In this document: positions 54,133 to 64,000 of the stretch, piece after piece
Position numbering within the stretch: the stretch's first letter is position 1
How the letters are laid out: every line of letters starts with the position of its first letter
Origin: Mytilus edulis
Taxonomy: Eukaryota; Mollusca; Bivalvia; Mytilida; Mytilidae
DNA: 64,000 bases
Assembly: GCF_963676685.1 (NCBI RefSeq)
Contig: NC_092346.1
Span: forward strand, 27,045,133 to 27,109,132
Reading direction: 5' to 3'
Position numbers and translations under genes: made by a program
The notes under the pieces: generated by a model
What the model was told of the DNA's origin: nothing
The model's database searches: none
What the model saw: only the letters and a program-made list of their open reading frames with translations

Positions 54133-55185
54133 AGAGGGCTGAAACTGACGGCCAAGTGTCAGCCCACAATAGTAAAAGTAAGACAGAAGTAGTAAAGATA
54201 AACCAGACAAGTGATGATCCAATAGAAAGGATACTGCAATGTTTGTTGCTTAGATAGAAGAAAGTGGAAATGTTGAAATTTGCTAGTGGTAATCAAGAGC
54301 AAGATTTTGTTGCTGAGTCTGTGCAAAAGGACCAAGGTCTTTCTTCACATGATGAAAATGGTCAAAATACAGGTGCTGATGTAGATGTGATATTGAACAC
54401 TAAAGAGGAAATTGTGATTGATCGCATAACAGCAGCCAGTATAAAGGTACCAATGGAGGTCAGCAATCAGAAAATCAAGGCTGTAATTGATTCTGGGGCA
54501 GAAGTTACTGTGTTAAATGAAGGGATATTTTTTCGCCTTCCAAAAACAAACAGATCAAAGTTAAAACCAGCACTGAAAAACCTAGTTGTTGCCGAAGCAG
54601 GGAAGCAAATGGGAACCAAAGGGGTAGCAGCAGTGACGTTAACACTTGGAGACTCACAGTTTGTCTGAGATGTATATGTAGCACCTATAGGTGATGATTT
54701 ATTGCTAGGCTGCGATGTCCTTGATGAAATGGATATTACAGTTAACTCTAGAAAAAGAATCCAGTTGAATGGAAAATGGATAGAATGTGAAGTAAAACGC
54801 AAGTCGGACTTAATTGCGAGAGTAGTCTTGGATTCGAATTTCACCATTACACCATCTTCAGAAGTTATTCTTTATGGTTGCGGTCAAAATCAAGAGTTGT
54901 TAGATACCAGGTATTCCATGATACAGCCTGTTATAGAAGACAGCAGAAAATTTATGGTGGCACAGACTTTAGTTGACCCCTTCATGAAAAATATTCCAGT
55001 TAGATTGATAAATTTTGATTCAGAACCAATACGTTTGAAGAAAAACTTTCTTCTTGGTGAACTTCATCCTGTTGATTACATAGAAAACATGTTTGAACTT
55101 GAGAATGACAGAGTCGAAACTTTGACAAGCAAACAGTCCAAGGTGTGTAAAACACATGAGTTATCCAAAGAAAACTTCTTATTGT
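54042..55185 (+). pseudogene. Gypsy pol N-terminus: aspartic protease, with stops
   Basis: The frame overlaps the gag end by at least 90 nt in the -1 frame, as expected if pol is made by frameshifting; I see no convincing slippery heptamer. The protease active-site motif VIDSGAEVTVL lies at about 54482-54515 and the 'LLLGCDVL' motif at about 54700-54723. In-frame stops occur at 54255-54257 and 54666-54668. The coding sequence is interrupted at 55188 by the nested CACTA-like element and resumes after 59138. Confidence 0.8.
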
Positions 55186-55188
55186 CTG

Positions 55189-58100
55189 CACTACAAACTC
55201 CTCAGAGTCTGAATTGACCAGTTTTTGTGCTCGACCAGTAAAATCGAGCACACATTTTACTCGACTAGTCTCGACATTGTCTCGACTGTACTTAACTGTA
55301 CTTAAGTGTACTCGACTAGGTCTCGACTTTACTTAATTAGTCTGATTCAGTACTTGATGATCTTTGTGTAGTCTGAAGTGGTCTTGACCAAGCCTCGACC
55401 TGTCTCGACCTGTCTTGACTAGTCTCGACCTGTCTCGACTAGTCTCGACTCAGTCTCAACCAGTCTCGACCTGTCTCGACTAGTCTTGACCTTCAAATTT
55501 AGTTTTGACTGGTGTAAATCAGCCCATCTAATTAAATTAAATATTGATCTTACAAAATTCAAGCTTATTAGGTAGTTTGATTTATTGCTGTGAAATGAAA
55601 GAATTTAATTTTACAATATGTAAAAAAAAAAATTATTATATACAAATTCAGATAGGCATCTTTAATTTTTTTTATAACTTTTTCAAATCAACTTGGATTT
55701 TCATCAAACTATGCAGATATCTTAGATATATATCAAGCTTATTGAATCCCATTTCATTTAGTTTTTTGTTGTATTGCTGTAAAATTTAAGAATTAAAGTT
55801 ATTTTGGTAAAAAAAGGCTAGGATTTGCAATTCGGACAAAATAGAGATAGTACACTTTAATTTTTTTAATTACTTTTTCAAATCAACTTGGATTTTTATC
55901 AAACTATGCAGATATCTTAGATATATATCAAGCTTACTGAATCCCATTTCATTTAGTTTTTTGTTGTATTGCTGTAAAATTTAAGAATTAAAGTAATCTT
56001 GGTATAAAAAGCTAGGATTTGCAATTCGGACAAAATAGAGATAGTACACTTTAATTTTTTTAATAACTTTTTCAAATCAACTTGGATTTGCATCAAACTA
56101 TGCAGCTATCTTACATATATATCAAGCTTACTGAATCCCATTTCATTTAGTTTTTTGTTGTATTGCTGTCAAATTTAAGAATTAAATTAATCTAGGTCAA
56201 AAAAGCTAGAATTTGCAGTTCGAACAAAATAGAGATGGTACACTTTAATTTTTTTAATAACTTTTTCAAATCAACTTGGATTTGCATCAAACTATGCAGC
56301 TATCTTACATATATATCAAGCTTACTGAATCCCATTTCATTTAGTTTTTTGTTGTATTGCTGTCAAATTTAAGAATTAAATTAATCTAGGTCAAAAAAGC
56401 TAGAATTTGCAGTACGAACAAAATAGAGATAGTACACTTTAATTTTTTTAATAACTTTTTCAAATCAACTTGGATTTGCATCAAACTATGCAGATATCTT
56501 AGATATATATCAAGCTTACTGAATCCCATTTCATTTAGTTTTTTGTTGTATTGCTGCAAAAATTTAAGAATTAAAGTAATCTTGGTATAAAAAGCTAGGA
56601 TTTGCAATTCGGACAAAATAGAGATAGTACACTTTAATTTTTTTAATAACTTTTTCAAATCAACTTGGATTTGCATCAAACTATGCAGATATCTTAGATA
56701 TATATCAAGCTTACTGAATCCCATTTCATTTAGTTTTTTGTTGTATTGCTGTAAAAATTTAAGAATTAAAGTAATCTTGGTATAAAAAGCTAGGATTTGC
56801 AATTCGAACAAAATAGAGATAGTACACTTTAATTTTTTTAATAACTTTTTCAAATCAACTTGGATTTGCATCAAACTATGCAGTTATCTTACATATATAT
56901 CAAGCTTACTGAATCCCATTTCATTTAGTTTTTTGTTGTATTGCTGTCAAATTAAAGAATTAAAATTAATATAGGTAAAAAAAGCTAGAATTTGCAGTTC
57001 GGACAAAATAGAGATAGTACACTTTAATTTTTTTAATAACTTTTTCAAATCAACTTGGATTTTATTAAAACAATATAGCTACCTTGTTGATCTTACTAAA
57101 TCCCAGGTTGTTATGAAGTTTTAAAATATTTTTATGTCAAATTTAATGGCATGAAACTATACATGATTTAATTACATCAGTACACATGAGTTTTACAGGT
57201 AAAAAGAAAGCCCTACTTTTCTTAAACTCGTGTATTACTTATCTAGTGAATTAAAAGCCCTGCGATTTAGATTTAACAGGATGTTGCAACTTTGAATAAA
57301 TGTTATTTAGAATTTAAAACTCTCTGGTAGATGTGATCTTTTTAATGTTTGCCCCAAGCAGAAGGTATTGCTTTATAAATCACCACAAATCAGAAGAACT
57401 ATTTTAATAATTTCTAAAGTTTCACCCCTTTTTGATATATTTATATAGTGTATATCAGAAGGAATAAAACATTAAAGGAATTATATTAATATTTTATATA
57501 TACTTTTTCCCAAATTATGAGAAAAGATATATTTCTAATATCATAGCTTTTTGGCCTAGGTTAATTAAATTCTTAAATTTGACAGAAATACACCAAACAA
57601 AATAACAACCTATGATTCAGTAAGATCAATATATTGCAAAGATATTTGTAGAGTTTGATGAAAATCTAAGTTGATTTGAAAAAGTTATGAAAAAAATTAA
57701 AGTGTACCATCTCTATTTTGTCAAAACTGCAAATCCTAGCTTTTTTTTACCTAGATTAAATTAATTCTTAAATTTGACAGCAATACAACAAACTTTATAA
57801 CAACCTGGGATTCAGTAAGAAGAATACATCACCAAGATAGCTATATAGTTTCAATAAAATCCAAGTTGAATTTAAAAAGTTATAAAAAAAATTAAAGTGT
57901 ACTATCTCTATTTTGTTCGTATTGCAAATTCTAGCTTTTTTGACCTAGATTAATTTAATTCTTAAATTTGACAGCAATACAACAAAAAACAAAATGACCT
58001 GGGATTTAGTAAGCTTGATATATATGTAAGATAGCTGCATAGTTTGATGCAAATCCAAGTTGATTTGAAAAAGTTATTAAAAAAATTAAAGTGTACCATC

Positions 58101-59135
58101 TCTATTTTGTTCGAACTGCAAATTCTAGCTTTTTTGACCTAGATTAATTTAATTCTTAAATTTGACAGCAATACAACAAAAAACTAAATGAAATGGGATT
58201 CAGTAAGCTTGATATATATGTAAGATAGCTGCATAGTTTGATGCAAATCCAAGTTGATTTGAAAAAGTTATTAAAAAAATTAAAGTGTACTATCTCTATT
58301 TTGTCCGAATTGCAAATCCTAGCTTTTTATACCAAGATTACTTTAATTCTTAAATTTTACAGCAATACAACAAAAAACTAAATGAAATGGGATTCAGTAA
58401 GCTTGATATTTATGTAAGATAGCTGCATAGTTTGATGCAAATCCAAGTTGATTTGAAAAAGTTATTAAAAAAATTACAGTGTAATATCTCTATTTTGTCC
58501 GAATTGCAAATCCTAGCCTTTTTTTACCAAAATTACTTTAATTCTTAAATTTTACAGCAATACAACAAAAAACTAAATGAAATGGGATTCAGTAAGCTTG
58601 ATATATATCTAAGATATCTGCATAGTTTGATGAAAATCCAAGTTGATTTGAAAAAGTTATAAAAAAAATTAAAGATGCCTATCTGAATTTTTATATAATA
58701 ATTTTTTTTTTTACATATTGTAAAATTAAATTCTTTCATTTCACAGCAATAAATCAAACTACCTAATAAGCTTGAATTTTGTAAGATCAATATTTAATTT
58801 AGTTAGATGGGCTGATTTACACCAGTCAAAACTAAATTTGAAGGTCAAGACTAGTCGAGACAGGTCGAGACTGGTTGAGACTGAGTCGAGACTAGTCGAG
58901 ACAGGTCGAGACTAGTCAAGACAGGTCGAGCCTTGGTCAAGACCATTTCAGACTACACAAAGATCATCAAGTACTGAATCAGACTAATTAAGTAAAGTCG
59001 AGACCTAGTCGAGTACACTTAAGTACAGTTAAGTACAGTCGAGACAATGTCGAGACTAGTCGAGTAAAATGTGTGCTCGATTTTACTGGTCGAGCACAAA
59101 AACTGGTCAATTCAGACTCTGAGGAGTTTGTAGTG
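55189..59135. mobile_element. CACTA-like foldback element nested in pol, CTG target duplication
   Basis: The left end CACTACAAACTCCTCAGAGT is inverted exactly at the right end. CTG flanks both sides (55186-55188, 59136-59138). CACTA ends and a 3-bp duplication are hallmarks of the EnSpm/CACTA superfamily. The terminal inverted repeats extend at least 600 bp and start with a subterminal array of TCTCGAC(C/T) words (55225-55490, 58850-59090), like the transposase-binding arrays of CACTA elements. Further in, a ~194-bp repeat occurs about six to seven times on the left (55800-57070) and about five times inverted on the right (57660-58540), leaving a unique centre near 57080-57560. No transposase is encoded, so it is non-autonomous. 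Confidence 0.85.
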
Positions 59136-60691
59136 CTGAGACCATAGAAAAGGCAAATGTACCAGAAAGGTGGGAATCAGAGATAAAGATTTGTAAAAGC
59201 AATGAGCTGAATGGTAAACAGAAGAAAAAGGCCGAAAATCAACTGTTGCCAGAACACCTCAAACATCTTTATGAAAGAAGCAGTAAAGACATAGAGAGTG
59301 AAAGCATAAAAGAAAAACTAGCTGAAGTTTTACAGAAGAACAGTATGGCTTTTGCCTCTTCAAAAACAGATTTGGGAACATGTTCCCTAGTCAAACATAG
59401 AATTGATACAGCTGGGGCTGCTCCTATTAGACAACCACTAAGAAGAACACCAGCAGCATTTGATAATGAAGATAAGAAGAACCTAGATGAACAATTGAAA
59501 CAGGGGATAATCCAGCTATCTAAATCAGCATGGGCTTCCAATGTCGTACTTGTTCGGAAGAAAGACAACACTGTTAGGTGGTGCTTAGATTTCAGGAAAC
59601 TTAATGATTTGACCATTAAGGATGCCTATCCGTTGCCTAGGATAGATATGTGTCTGGATTGTCTGGCCTCTGCATCTCTATTTAGTTGCCTTGATCTTCA
59701 GAGTGGTTATTGGCAGTTACAGTTGGAAGAAAAAGATCAGCCAAAAACAGTGTTCATCACAAAATATGGATTGTACGAATACTGTAAAATGCCATTTGGT
59801 TTGTGTAACGCACCAAGCACGTTCCAGAGATGTATGGAGCTTATCTTCCGAGGATTACAGTGGAAGACCCTTTTAATATATCTTGACGATATTATCATCT
59901 TCATTTCAGATTATGAAGAGCATTTATCCAGACTAGACGAGGTATTGCAACGACTCATCAAGGCTGGTTTGAAACTAAAACCATCCAAATGTAACCTGAT
60001 GAAGAGCGAGACACTGTATCTTGGACATATTGTAGGAAAAGATGGCATAAAACCAAACCCTAAGCTTATTGAGAGTGTTAAGAACTTGAAGGTACCAACA
60101 TCAATGAAAGAAGTACAGAAGTTCCTGGGCCTTTGCAACTATTACAGGCAATTTATTAAAGGTTTCAGTGAGATAGCTGCTCCATTAAGTCATTTGACTA
60201 GAAAAGATGTCACTTTTGAATGGACAGAAACTGCTCAGAAAAGTTATGATAATTTGAAAACAGCCCTTTGTACCAGTCCAGTATTAGCATACCCACATCC
60301 AGATGGAAAATGTGTCCTTGACACAGATGCCTCCAACATTGGTATTGGCGCAGTGCTTCACCAAGTACAAGACGGGAAGGAAAAAGTGATCGCATATGCC
60401 TCAAAGAAATTAGATATGACTCAACAAAGATACAGCGTCACAAGAAGAGAACTCTTAGCCATGGTAACATTTATCAACCAATTCAGACACTATTTACTTG
60501 GCAGAAAGTTTATCGTCAGAACGGACCATTGGTCTCTGAAATGGTTATTTGGATTCAAAGATCCACAAGGGCAACTAGCCAGATGGATTGAAACCCTTTC
60601 ACAGTATCATTTTGAGATACAACATCGTCCAGACTTAAAACACCAAAATGCTGATGCATTATCTAGACAAGAACATGATGTTCCAGTATGA
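59136..60691 (+). pseudogene. Gypsy pol: reverse transcriptase and RNase H
   Basis: The frame is open from the nested element to a TGA at 60689-60691. The reverse transcriptase has RWCLDFRKLND, the catalytic LFSCLDLQSGYWQ, MPFGLCNAPSTFQ and YLDDII. RNase H follows with CVLDTDASNIGIGAVL, a conserved Glu in RRELLAM and a conserved Asp in VRTDHWSLKWL. All expected catalytic acidic residues are visible. The first Met-like position (59246) is TTG, so this is a polyprotein interior and not a separate gene. After the TGA the same frame continues open, so one nonsense change interrupts pol. Confidence 0.9.
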
Positions 60692-61077
60692 AATCAGTCT
60701 ACAAACAGTTCCGAAGAGACTTGTAAAGCCTGTGAACAGATAAATGAGCAATGGAAAAGTTTCAAGACTGAAGTAGATGATGTAAAGGAACTGAATTATA
60801 AAGTCACAATAAGAGCTGTGGTAACAAGGTCTCAAGAACAGCCAGATTGGTTGGCCAAATTTTCAGTTAAAGAAATGCAGGCGTTCCAAAAAGAAGACCA
60901 AGATCTAAAATACTTACACCAATGGAAAAAAGAAGGAAAAATACCAGAAAGAGAATTGTGTGCTAGTTTAAGCCCAGCCATAAGGAGATATTGGTTAAAC
61001 TGGGAAAATATTGAATTGATAGATGGTATTGTTTATCAGAAATGGATAAATGCCAAGAGTAAATTAAATCATTTACA
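60692..61077 (+). pseudogene. Gypsy pol: RNase H-integrase linker and start of integrase
   Basis: Continuation of the pol frame after the TGA, open until the nested fragment at 61078. It is charged and helical with 'VVTRSQ' and 'RYWLNWENI' segments typical of the linker before the integrase zinc finger in Gypsy elements. TTTACA (61072-61077) is the left copy of the target duplication. Confidence 0.7.
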
Positions 61078-61735
61078 TATCTTGACTTACATCTAGAAAT
61101 TGACAATGAGGGTCGGTTGAAAACAAAACTTTACGACAAAAGAGATGATTTCAGCTTTTCAATTGTGAACTTTCTATTTCTAAGTAGCAACATTCCATCA
61201 GCACCTGCATACGGGGTATATATCTCCCAAATGATACGATATTCCCGTGCTTGCATTTCCTATCATGATTTTCTTGATAGAGGGTTACTGCTCACAAGGA
61301 AGCTATTAAACCAAGAGTTCCAAATGGTGAAGTTGAAATCATCCCTTCGTAAATTTTACGGACGCCATCACGAGTTGGTTGACCGTTATGGAATAACCGT
61401 TTCACAAATGATATCGGATATGTTCCTTACGTCGTAACTACAATCCCCTTCCCTTTAATGAATATGACCTACCGAATTAGACTATTTACCGGATTTGTAA
61501 TCACATAAGCAACACGACGGGTGCCACATGTGGAGCAGGATCTGCTTACCCTTCCGGAGCACCTGAGATCACCCCTAGTTGTTGGTGGGGTTCGTGTTGT
61601 TTATTCTTTAGTTGTCTATGTTGTGTCATGTGTACTATTGTTTTTCTGTTTGTCTTTTTCATTTTTAGCCATGGCGTTGTCAGTTTGTTTTAGATTTATG
61701 AGTTTGACTGTCCCTTTGGTATCTTTCGTCCCTCT
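61078..61735 (+). mobile_element. 5'-truncated reverse-transcriptase element nested in integrase
   Basis: This 658-bp insert is the 3' end of the same retroelement as at 13400-14935 and 33700-35275, on the plus strand, with a 107-codon open stretch ending 'SQMISDMFLTS' and the conserved 3' non-coding block to 'cgtccctct'. TTTACA flanks both sides (61072-61077, 61736-61741). Removing the insert and one TTTACA keeps the integrase frame, which confirms the boundaries. Confidence 0.82.
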
Positions 61736-62831
61736 TTTACAGTGGATTGTTCCAAATATATTAAAGAAGGATATATTGATTTTGAGCCATAACACCCCTT
61801 ATTCTGGACACATGGGATTTAAGAAAACCATAGAGAAAATGAAGACAGTTTTTACCTGGTACAAGATGAGTCAGGATATAACAGAACATATACAGAATTG
61901 TTCCATATGCAACAAAATAAAAGGAACGGGGAAAAAACCAAAAGCACCTTTGATGGACTATAGAGTGGGATACCCATTAGACAGAATTGGCATAGACATC
62001 ATTGGTCCACTGACATTAACCAAGAAGAAGAATAAATTTATACTGGTTATAGGCGATTATTTTACCAAATGGATGGAAGCCTACCCTATACCACATCAGC
62101 ATGCTGACCTGGTAGCACAGAAACTAGTGATGGAATTTATTGCTAGGTTTGGCATACCACTAGAACTACATACAGACCAAGGAAAGAACTTCGAAAGTGA
62201 CCTATTCAAATCTGTTTGTAATTTATTTCAAATTAACAAAACCAGAACAACTGCATATCATCCGTCATCAAATGGTTTAATAGAAAGGTTTAACAAGACT
62301 CTTGGTGGTATGATCAAGACCTTTGTTAACAAGAACGTAACAAATTGGGATGAATACATTAATCTCCTGCTAGCTGCTTACAGAAGTACCCCTCATCCGG
62401 CTAAAGGGTTTTCACCAAGCTACATGATGTTAGGTAGAGAGGTCAATATCCCTCTGAACTTAATGTTCAGAAGTCATGAAAACAGAACTCAGAGCAACGA
62501 AGATTACATTTCAACAATAAAATCCCATTTTCAAAACGTCTATGAGATTGCGAGGGAAAATCTAAAAAGCAATGCGGAAAGACAAAAACGTGACCATGAC
62601 ACACGATTGACTGACAATAGATATGAGTTAGGGGCCTTGGTATATAAATTTGACAAAACCGTAAATAAAAAGTTTCGCTCTCCGTGGCTTGGTCCTTTTG
62701 TAATAACGAAAATTCTCAGCCCCGTTGTATATGGGATTCGCGGTGAATTCGGCACTGAGGTAGTTCACCATGATCGACTAAAACCCTGTAAGGAAAACAT
62801 GCCAATTTGGGCAAAAGCAAGTTACCAGTAG
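61736..62831 (+). pseudogene. Gypsy pol: integrase
   Basis: The frame is open to a TAG at 62829-62831. The zinc-binding HHCC region has His in ILSHNTPYSGH and Cys in CSICNK. The catalytic core shows D in RIGIDIIGP, D in LHTDQGKNF and E in NGLIERFNK, the DDE triad. A GPF-type C-terminal module (WLGPFVITKIL) follows. Integrase would insert the cDNA into the genome. The domain is intact after 61741 but its N-terminal coding part is split by the nested fragment. Confidence 0.88.
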
Positions 62832-62896
62832 AATATTTAAAAAATATGTAAATTTTAAAACAAATTTTTAGTTTTTGATAATTTTTTATTTATAGA

Positions 62897-63641
62897 ATGT
62901 CAGACGTCATAGGAACTAAAGTATGGAAGTGTAGGCTTTGTGATTTTGTACATTTAAACAAGAAAGGAGCTGTGCAACACTTTATGTTTAGACATACTCC
63001 AAAATAACCAAATACCCTATCTATGTAATATCTGCAACTTTAAGGCACTAACTGAGGGAAAATGGAGAAATCATGCTAATGCCATGGCAGGAAAGCCTCT
63101 CAGAGAGGATTCTGCTGTACATACCTTTCTTAAGTCTACAAACCCATATAATGTACAGATTGGTAGTGACATTTTTTTTATTAAAACAACACCCTTAATT
63201 ACACCTTCAACACTAAAATCCGAAATTAAAGAGAAATTTGAGGAAGAATTCATTCCAGATTATGATGAGGAAATCACCATCAGCGAGGAAGAAGTTGCCA
63301 TTATGGAAGTAGAGGTAGATGAAAGGGATGAACAAATTGAGGAACTTAAAAACAAATTAAACATGTTAAAAGAAAGGGAGAAAAAACACAGGGAAGATAA
63401 CAGAAGCATGGAAGAAACCCACAAGAAGGAAATAAAAGAATTGGAGGAAAGACACAAATTTGAATGCCTGAGATTTGGAAATTTTATACAAAGACTGGAA
63501 AAGAGAAAAGAAGAGCTAAAGAAAGAGTTGAAGTCAGCTGAAAAGAAATTAGAAAATGAAAACATTTGTACAAAGAAAATTAAGAGTGTAGTGACACTTC
63601 CAATGAAAAGAAAACTTCAGATAAACATTTTATTTCCATAA
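62897..63641 (+). CDS. Third ORF of the Gypsy element: zinc-finger and coiled-coil protein (one frame break)
   Basis: It lies 65 bp after pol. ATG 62897 opens a frame with a C2H2-like finger (CRLC, then HFMFRH) that stops at 63005-63007. The +1 frame continues with a second, degenerate finger (CNIC, a single His in WRNH), and from ATG 63084 runs 185 codons with an acidic stretch and a long coiled coil (about residues 55-165, heptads rich in E/K/L). It stops at 63639-63641. No signal peptide or membrane segment is present, so it is not an envelope. A single extra base at about 63005 explains the split. I do not recognise a homologue. Confidence 0.6.
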
Positions 63642-63877
63642 ACATTGTTTTTAAAAATTGAATATTGTTTTATTGCTCATGTATATATTTGTATATTTGT
63701 ATGGATAAGAAATGTTTCCTAAACATTTTAAGGAAGAGGTTAATTAATTAAATTTTTCATTTTGATGATTTCTTTTTGGTTAGTGCTAATATTGATTGAA
63801 TTCATGAATAACTTTTTCAAAAGCTTGATAAATATTAAATTGTTCATTTTTAATTCTCCGGACAGAATTCTTTATTT
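63642..63877. other. 3' untranslated region of the Gypsy element
   Basis: AT-rich, no coding feature; short open frames are fortuitous. Confidence 0.5.
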
Positions 63878-63889
63878 GACGGGAGGCAG
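63878..63889 (+). other. Polypurine tract
   Basis: GACGGGAGGCAG lies directly before the 3' LTR and is purine-rich, matching the plus-strand primer position of LTR retrotransposons. Confidence 0.65.
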
Positions 63890-64000
63890 TGTTGTGCCAA
63901 AGCTAATTAACTTAATTTACTTTCGTGATAGAAGTTATTACGTTGTTTAATGCAAATAGTTTGTGCAGTTCATTTTTATATTTCATAATTCCCGCAATAT
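63890..64000 (+). repeat. Start of the 3' LTR (partial, runs off the window)
   Basis: TGTTGTGCCAAAGC matches the 5' LTR start at 51097. Over the visible part there is one substitution and one 7-bp indel (extra bases in the TTAATTTACTTTCG segment). Confidence 0.93.

Larger units (their letters stand above)
51097..64000 (+). mobile_element. Gypsy-type LTR retrotransposon, 3' end beyond window
   Basis: This is the full element less most of the 3' LTR. In order: LTR, primer site, leader repeats, gag with zinc knuckle, aspartic protease, RT, RNase H, integrase, an extra zinc-finger ORF, polypurine tract and 3' LTR. The RT-RNase H-integrase order is that of Gypsy (Metaviridae-type) elements. It inserted into the repeat upstream of TRIM copy 4; the other units show the uninterrupted target (GGTCCCTATGAT). 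The expected 4-5 bp target duplication (CTAT or CCTAT) would lie past the window end. The element is defective: gag and pol have frameshifts and stops, and two other elements are nested in pol. Confidence 0.93.

Noticed and set aside
56386-56874. 162-codon open frame with three near-identical repeats, and the paired frames at 55544-55789 and 58545-58790
   Set aside because: They arise from the ~194-bp repeats and long inverted arms of the CACTA-like element.
55800-57070. Regularly spaced ~194-bp repeats as a CRISPR-like array
   Set aside because: Whole units repeat without spacers, in a eukaryotic transposon context.
63084-63641. Envelope-like gene
   Set aside because: It has no signal peptide, membrane segment or cysteine pattern of an envelope; the product is a coiled coil following finger-like motifs.
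1-64000. tRNA or rRNA genes
   Set aside because: I looked for cloverleaf-like blocks and rRNA-like sequence and found none I can support by eye; a tRNAscan-SE run would settle it.

Overview
This is eukaryotic, AT-rich, intron-bearing and very repeat-dense DNA. The repeat families and the proteins (RING-less tandem B-box TRIM-like proteins, bivalve-type LINE and reverse-transcriptase relics, a Gypsy retrotransposon) point to a bivalve mollusc, most likely a marine mussel (Mytilus or close kin). This is inferred from family recognition, not from a database search. A run of exactly 100 N at 43709-43808 marks an assembly gap of unknown size.

The main layout is a nested segmental duplication. Unit A (1 to ~15.1 kb) and unit C (~21.87 to 35.5 kb) are long copies of each other. 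Unit B (~16.74-21.45 kb) and unit D (~46.32-51.10 kb) are shorter copies of the downstream part of A/C. A+B therefore appears to have been copied as a block to give C+D. Each unit carries one intronless-CDS TRIM-like gene on the minus strand: 9032-10753, 17942-19654 (broken by a nonsense codon), 29517-31226 and 48524-50233. All four share a splice acceptor and a start-stop mini-ORF just before the ATG. The 3' ends of the genes pair as 1 with 3 and 2 with 4, but the 5' ends and upstream regions pair as 1 with 2 and 3 with 4, which suggests gene conversion.

The left ends of A and C carry tiny exon-like blocks on the plus strand. They may be the 3' end of a split gene whose 5' exons lie left of the window; in C they would be a duplicated fragment. 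Because the units are copies, many insertions can be read against an empty site. They include two Helentron/HINE-like families with core tandem repeats, several MITE-like hairpins, a 5'-truncated LINE with a TTTGCAT duplication, a 1.4-kb element with a TTTA duplication and a 2.1-kb element with a TAATAT duplication.

Between C and D lie a decayed LINE on the minus strand (38463 to at least 43708: PHD-finger ORF1, endonuclease, reverse transcriptase, C-terminal zinc motif), the gap, and a ~490-bp tandem repeat array.

From 51097 to beyond the window end is one Gypsy-type LTR retrotransposon inserted about 0.9 kb upstream of TRIM copy 4. It has a 5' LTR, primer site, repeat-bearing leader, broken gag, protease, RT/RNase H, integrase, a third ORF in the envelope position encoding zinc-finger and coiled-coil sequence, a polypurine tract and the start of the 3' LTR. 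Two elements are nested in its pol: a 3.95-kb CACTA-like foldback element with a CTG target duplication, and a 658-bp reverse-transcriptase fragment flanked by TTTACA.
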